From assembly GCA_024958995.1 (NCBI GenBank), contig JANXGZ010000116.1, positions 1 through 5,910 on the forward strand: a stretch of 5,910 nucleotides of DNA, in the 5' to 3' direction. Source of the DNA: Methylococcales bacterium (lineage in GTDB: Bacteria > Pseudomonadota > Gammaproteobacteria > Methylococcales > UBA1147). The position numbers and the translations under genes are program-made. This document shows, piece after piece, positions 4,478-5,910 of this stretch. The notes below the pieces were generated by a model. The model did no database searches and was not told where the DNA came from. It saw only the letters and a list, made by a program, of their open reading frames with translations. Within the stretch, counting starts at the first letter, position 1. The number at the start of each line of letters is the position of its first letter.

Positions 4478-5386
4478 ATGAAAATCAACGGCGTCAATAT
4501 TGACAGTACTTTCGCGGAGGCTTTTCCGATGAAAGCCACCCGAATCATCATTACAGCGATGAACCATTACTGGGCCTACCGGGCGGCCAATTCGATCCGC
4601 GGTTTTGCCTCATCGGTTATCGCCTGCGGCATCGAAGCCGATATCGAGAGGAAACTGAAACCCTCGGAGACTCCGGACGGTCGACCAGGATTTTCGGTCA
4701 TGGTTTTCGCGATGACGGTCGAGGAGCTCGAAAAACAGGTTCCACACCGGGTTGGCCAGTCGGTAATGACTACCCCCACAACGGCCTGTTTTTCGGGAAT
4801 CGAGAGCACGGTCAGGTTGCCGCTTGGCAAGCACCTGCGGTACTTCGGTGACGGATACCAGACGGCAAAAACCTTTGGCGAGCGTCGTTACTGGCGAATC
4901 CCGGTGATGCACGGTGAATTCGTGTGTGAGCATACCACCGGGGTTTGCGATGCGATCGGCGGTGGAAACTTCCTGGTGTTGGGTAAGAACGCGCACCATG
5001 TGTTGTCTGCCTGCCAGAGCGCGGTTGAAGCGATCGAAGAACTGAACGACGTTATCACATCCTTTCCCGGGGGGATCGTTGGTTCCGGGTCGAAAGTCGG
5101 TTGCAAGTACAGGTTTCTACCTGCGTCAACAAACGAGGCCTATTGTCCAACGCTGAAAGGAGTTGTTGACTCGAAACTTTCCGATGAAGTCGAGTCGGTT
5201 GTCGAGATTGTGATTGACGGGCTTACCGAGGAGGCAATCAAGAAGGCAATGCGGCTCGGAATCACCACTGCCTGCAACTACTGGGGGGAGACTCGGGCCT
5301 TGTGCGGAATCAGTGCCGGCAACTATGGCGGAAAACTTGGCAAGCATCATTTCTTTCTTGAGGACATTCTCTTCGAATCCGATTGA
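4478..5386 (+). CDS. fhcD (ftr): Formylmethanofuran:tetrahydromethanopterin formyltransferase
   Basis: Ftr transfers the formyl group between N5-formyl-H4MPT and methanofuran. In methylotrophic bacteria it works with the other Fhc subunits as the formyltransferase/hydrolase complex that releases formate from H4MPT-bound C1 units, in the cytoplasm. The 302-residue product has the normal family length of about 300. It starts with the family N-terminus MKINGVNIDSTFAEAFPMKATR and contains ETPDGRPG (64-71), GQSVMTTPTTACF (93-105), YFGDGYQ (122-128), RRYWRIPVMHGEF (136-148), GGGNFLVLG (161-169), FPGGIVGSGSKVG (196-208), LPASTNEAYCPTLKG (214-228), VIDGLTEEAIKKAMR (245-259) and GISAGNYGGKLGKHHF (277-292). 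The AEAFPMKATR motif is as I recall for bacterial rather than archaeal members. An upstream in-frame GTG at 4412 would add 22 residues with no family match and translate the leader hairpins, so I reject it. No fhcA, fhcB or fhcC gene flanks it, which is unusual. Confidence 0.97.
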   Translation: MKINGVNIDSTFAEAFPMKATRIIITAMNHYWAYRAANSIRGFASSVIACGIEADIERKLKPSETPDGRPGFSVMVFAMTVEELEKQVPHRVGQSVMTTPTTACFSGIESTVRLPLGKHLRYFGDGYQTAKTFGERRYWRIPVMHGEFVCEHTTGVCDAIGGGNFLVLGKNAHHVLSACQSAVEAIEELNDVITSFPGGIVGSGSKVGCKYRFLPASTNEAYCPTLKGVVDSKLSDEVESVVEIVIDGLTEEAIKKAMRLGITTACNYWGETRALCGISAGNYGGKLGKHHFFLEDILFESD

Positions 5387-5404
5387 AGGGCGGCTGCTTT
5401 TTCG

Positions 5405-5421
5405 CTGTGTATCCGACACAG
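5405..5421 (+). terminator. Hairpin 18 bases after the ftr stop
   Basis: CTGTGT (5405-5410) and ACACAG (5416-5421) form a perfect 6-base-pair stem with a 5-base loop soon after the ftr stop codon. The following bases (TCCATTTGG) are not a T-run, so it is at best a weak terminator or 3'-end stabiliser. Confidence 0.3.
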
Positions 5422-5541
5422 TCCATTTGGTCAGCTCGGCAAATGTTTGGCGCTGAGTGCCTATCTTGTGGATTTTAGGGCCAGACCGAAAGAAGGTGTC
5501 AGCTAGGTAACAACGAGCCGTCTGCGCTGCGAGTAGCAAAT

Positions 5542-5567
5542 GTTAAAGCGATGCGGAGAACGTATTT
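5542..5567. repeat. Degenerate direct repeat copy 1
   Basis: Starting with GTTAAAGCGATG, this segment matches 5664-5689 in 19 of 26 positions without gaps, and most differences are transitions. A shared CCAGG word follows each copy at slightly different spacing. It looks like an old duplication or members of a diverged intergenic repeat family. Confidence 0.35.
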
Positions 5568-5663
5568 GGCAATATCCAGGTGAAGCGGTTGTAAACCGAA
5601 CAATGTTGTGGATTGTTTGGAATTCAGATCAAGTGGATTCCTGAACACAAGGGTTGGTTAATG

Positions 5664-5689
5664 GTTAAGGCGATGTAAAGGACGTTTTC
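5664..5689. repeat. Degenerate direct repeat copy 2
   Basis: Starting with GTTAAGGCGATG, this is the partner of 5542-5567, 122 bases away. It lies in the gene-free region after ftr. Confidence 0.35.
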
Positions 5690-5766
5690 GACCAGGCAGT
5701 AAAGTGCCTTGGGCAGCGAATCGCTGTTCGCCTTTCAGAATTCTGCGCTGGCGAGGGAGAAGTTGA

Positions 5767-5790
5767 CGCTTTTCCCTGTTTTGAAAAGCG
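5767..5790 (-). terminator. 8-base-pair hairpin near right edge
   Basis: CGCTTTTC (5767-5774) and GAAAAGCG (5783-5790) are perfect inverted repeats with an 8-base loop. It begins 4 bases after the stop codon of the possible minus-strand frame at 5795-5910, which suggests a transcript 3' end there. No T-run follows on the minus strand. Confidence 0.35.
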
Positions 5791-5794
5791 AGCC

Positions 5795-5910
5795 CTAATG
5801 GGGATGATGTTCTGGAGTTACGAGGTTGCTAACGGCATCCTGGTTCCGAAAATAAATTTTTCCGGGTGCGAGCATCGCGACCAGTTCCGATTGTTTCAGT
5901 TTGTCCATCA
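5795..5910 (-). CDS. Possible C-terminal end of a minus-strand gene, cut by window edge
   Basis: A minus-strand frame enters from the right edge and stops with TAG at 5795-5797. The visible part from the ATG at 5906-5908 reads MDKLKQSELVAMLAPGKIYF followed by RNQDAVSNLVTPEHHPH. I do not recognise it. It is listed because the frame is open to the edge and a perfect hairpin follows its stop by 4 bases, as expected at a gene end. A frame this short can be open by chance, so it may not be coding. If real, it converges with ftr. Confidence 0.3.
   Translation of the reverse strand, partial: MDKLKQSELVAMLAPGKIYFRNQDAVSNLVTPEHHPH

Larger units (their letters stand above)
5387..5794. other. Right intergenic region, no gene recognised
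   Basis: No convincing gene is present in about 400 bases. The region contains several small inverted repeats: CTGTGT/ACACAG (5405-5421), AGGCA/TGCCT around 5693-5708, CAGCG/CGCTG around 5714-5726, and an 8-base-pair stem at 5767-5790. It also contains a degenerate direct repeat (5542-5567 and 5664-5689). This could be a decayed gene, a repeat-rich spacer or a structured RNA; I cannot tell. Confidence 0.5.

Noticed and set aside
5542..5689. Possible integron attC sites, because of the GTTAA starts of the two repeats
   Set aside because: The words GTTAAAG and GTTAAGG do not fit the GTTRRRY core, no paired inverse core is visible, and there is no cassette gene between them.

Overview
The window looks like a chromosomal stretch from a bacterium, most likely a proteobacterium with tetrahydromethanopterin (H4MPT)-linked one-carbon metabolism (a methylotroph, methanotroph or relative). 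The main reason is a complete bacterial-type formylmethanofuran:H4MPT formyltransferase (ftr/fhcD). An E. coli-like long-form MsrA and a Sec signal peptide also fit a Gram-negative host. Base composition is moderate. I see no plasmid, phage, transposase, CRISPR, rRNA or tRNA signal.

Layout, left to right. Positions 1-440 hold no convincing gene but several short GC-rich inverted repeats. Positions 455-604 hold a direct-repeat pair 108 bases apart, with one inverted copy of its end between them that forms a terminator-like hairpin on the + strand. Next come two minus-strand genes: msrA (647-1291), and upstream of it a saccharopine-dehydrogenase/trans-acting enoyl reductase-family oxidoreductase (1495-2730). 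A 16-base near-identical direct repeat lies twice in the gap between them. A divergent intergenic region (2731-2891) separates the oxidoreductase from an exported pentapeptide-repeat protein (2892-3683, +). A small hypothetical protein follows (3950-4204, +) with a good ribosome binding site and a plausible extended -10 promoter. After a 273-base leader full of inverted repeats comes ftr (4478-5386, +). The last 400 bases before 5795 have no gene, only hairpins and a degenerate direct repeat. The edge may carry the tail of a minus-strand gene.

The genes do not form an obvious pathway. Each seems to be its own transcription unit, with large gaps; the five confident genes cover roughly two thirds of the window. 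Ftr is a central C1 enzyme but stands without the other fhc or H4MPT genes with which it is usually clustered in bacteria, and it appears to have its own, possibly attenuated, leader. MsrA repairs oxidised methionines. The pentapeptide protein is predicted to act outside the cytoplasm. I see no clear evidence of a new multi-gene system. The most unusual signals are non-coding: the 455-604 repeat/hairpin module and the ftr leader.
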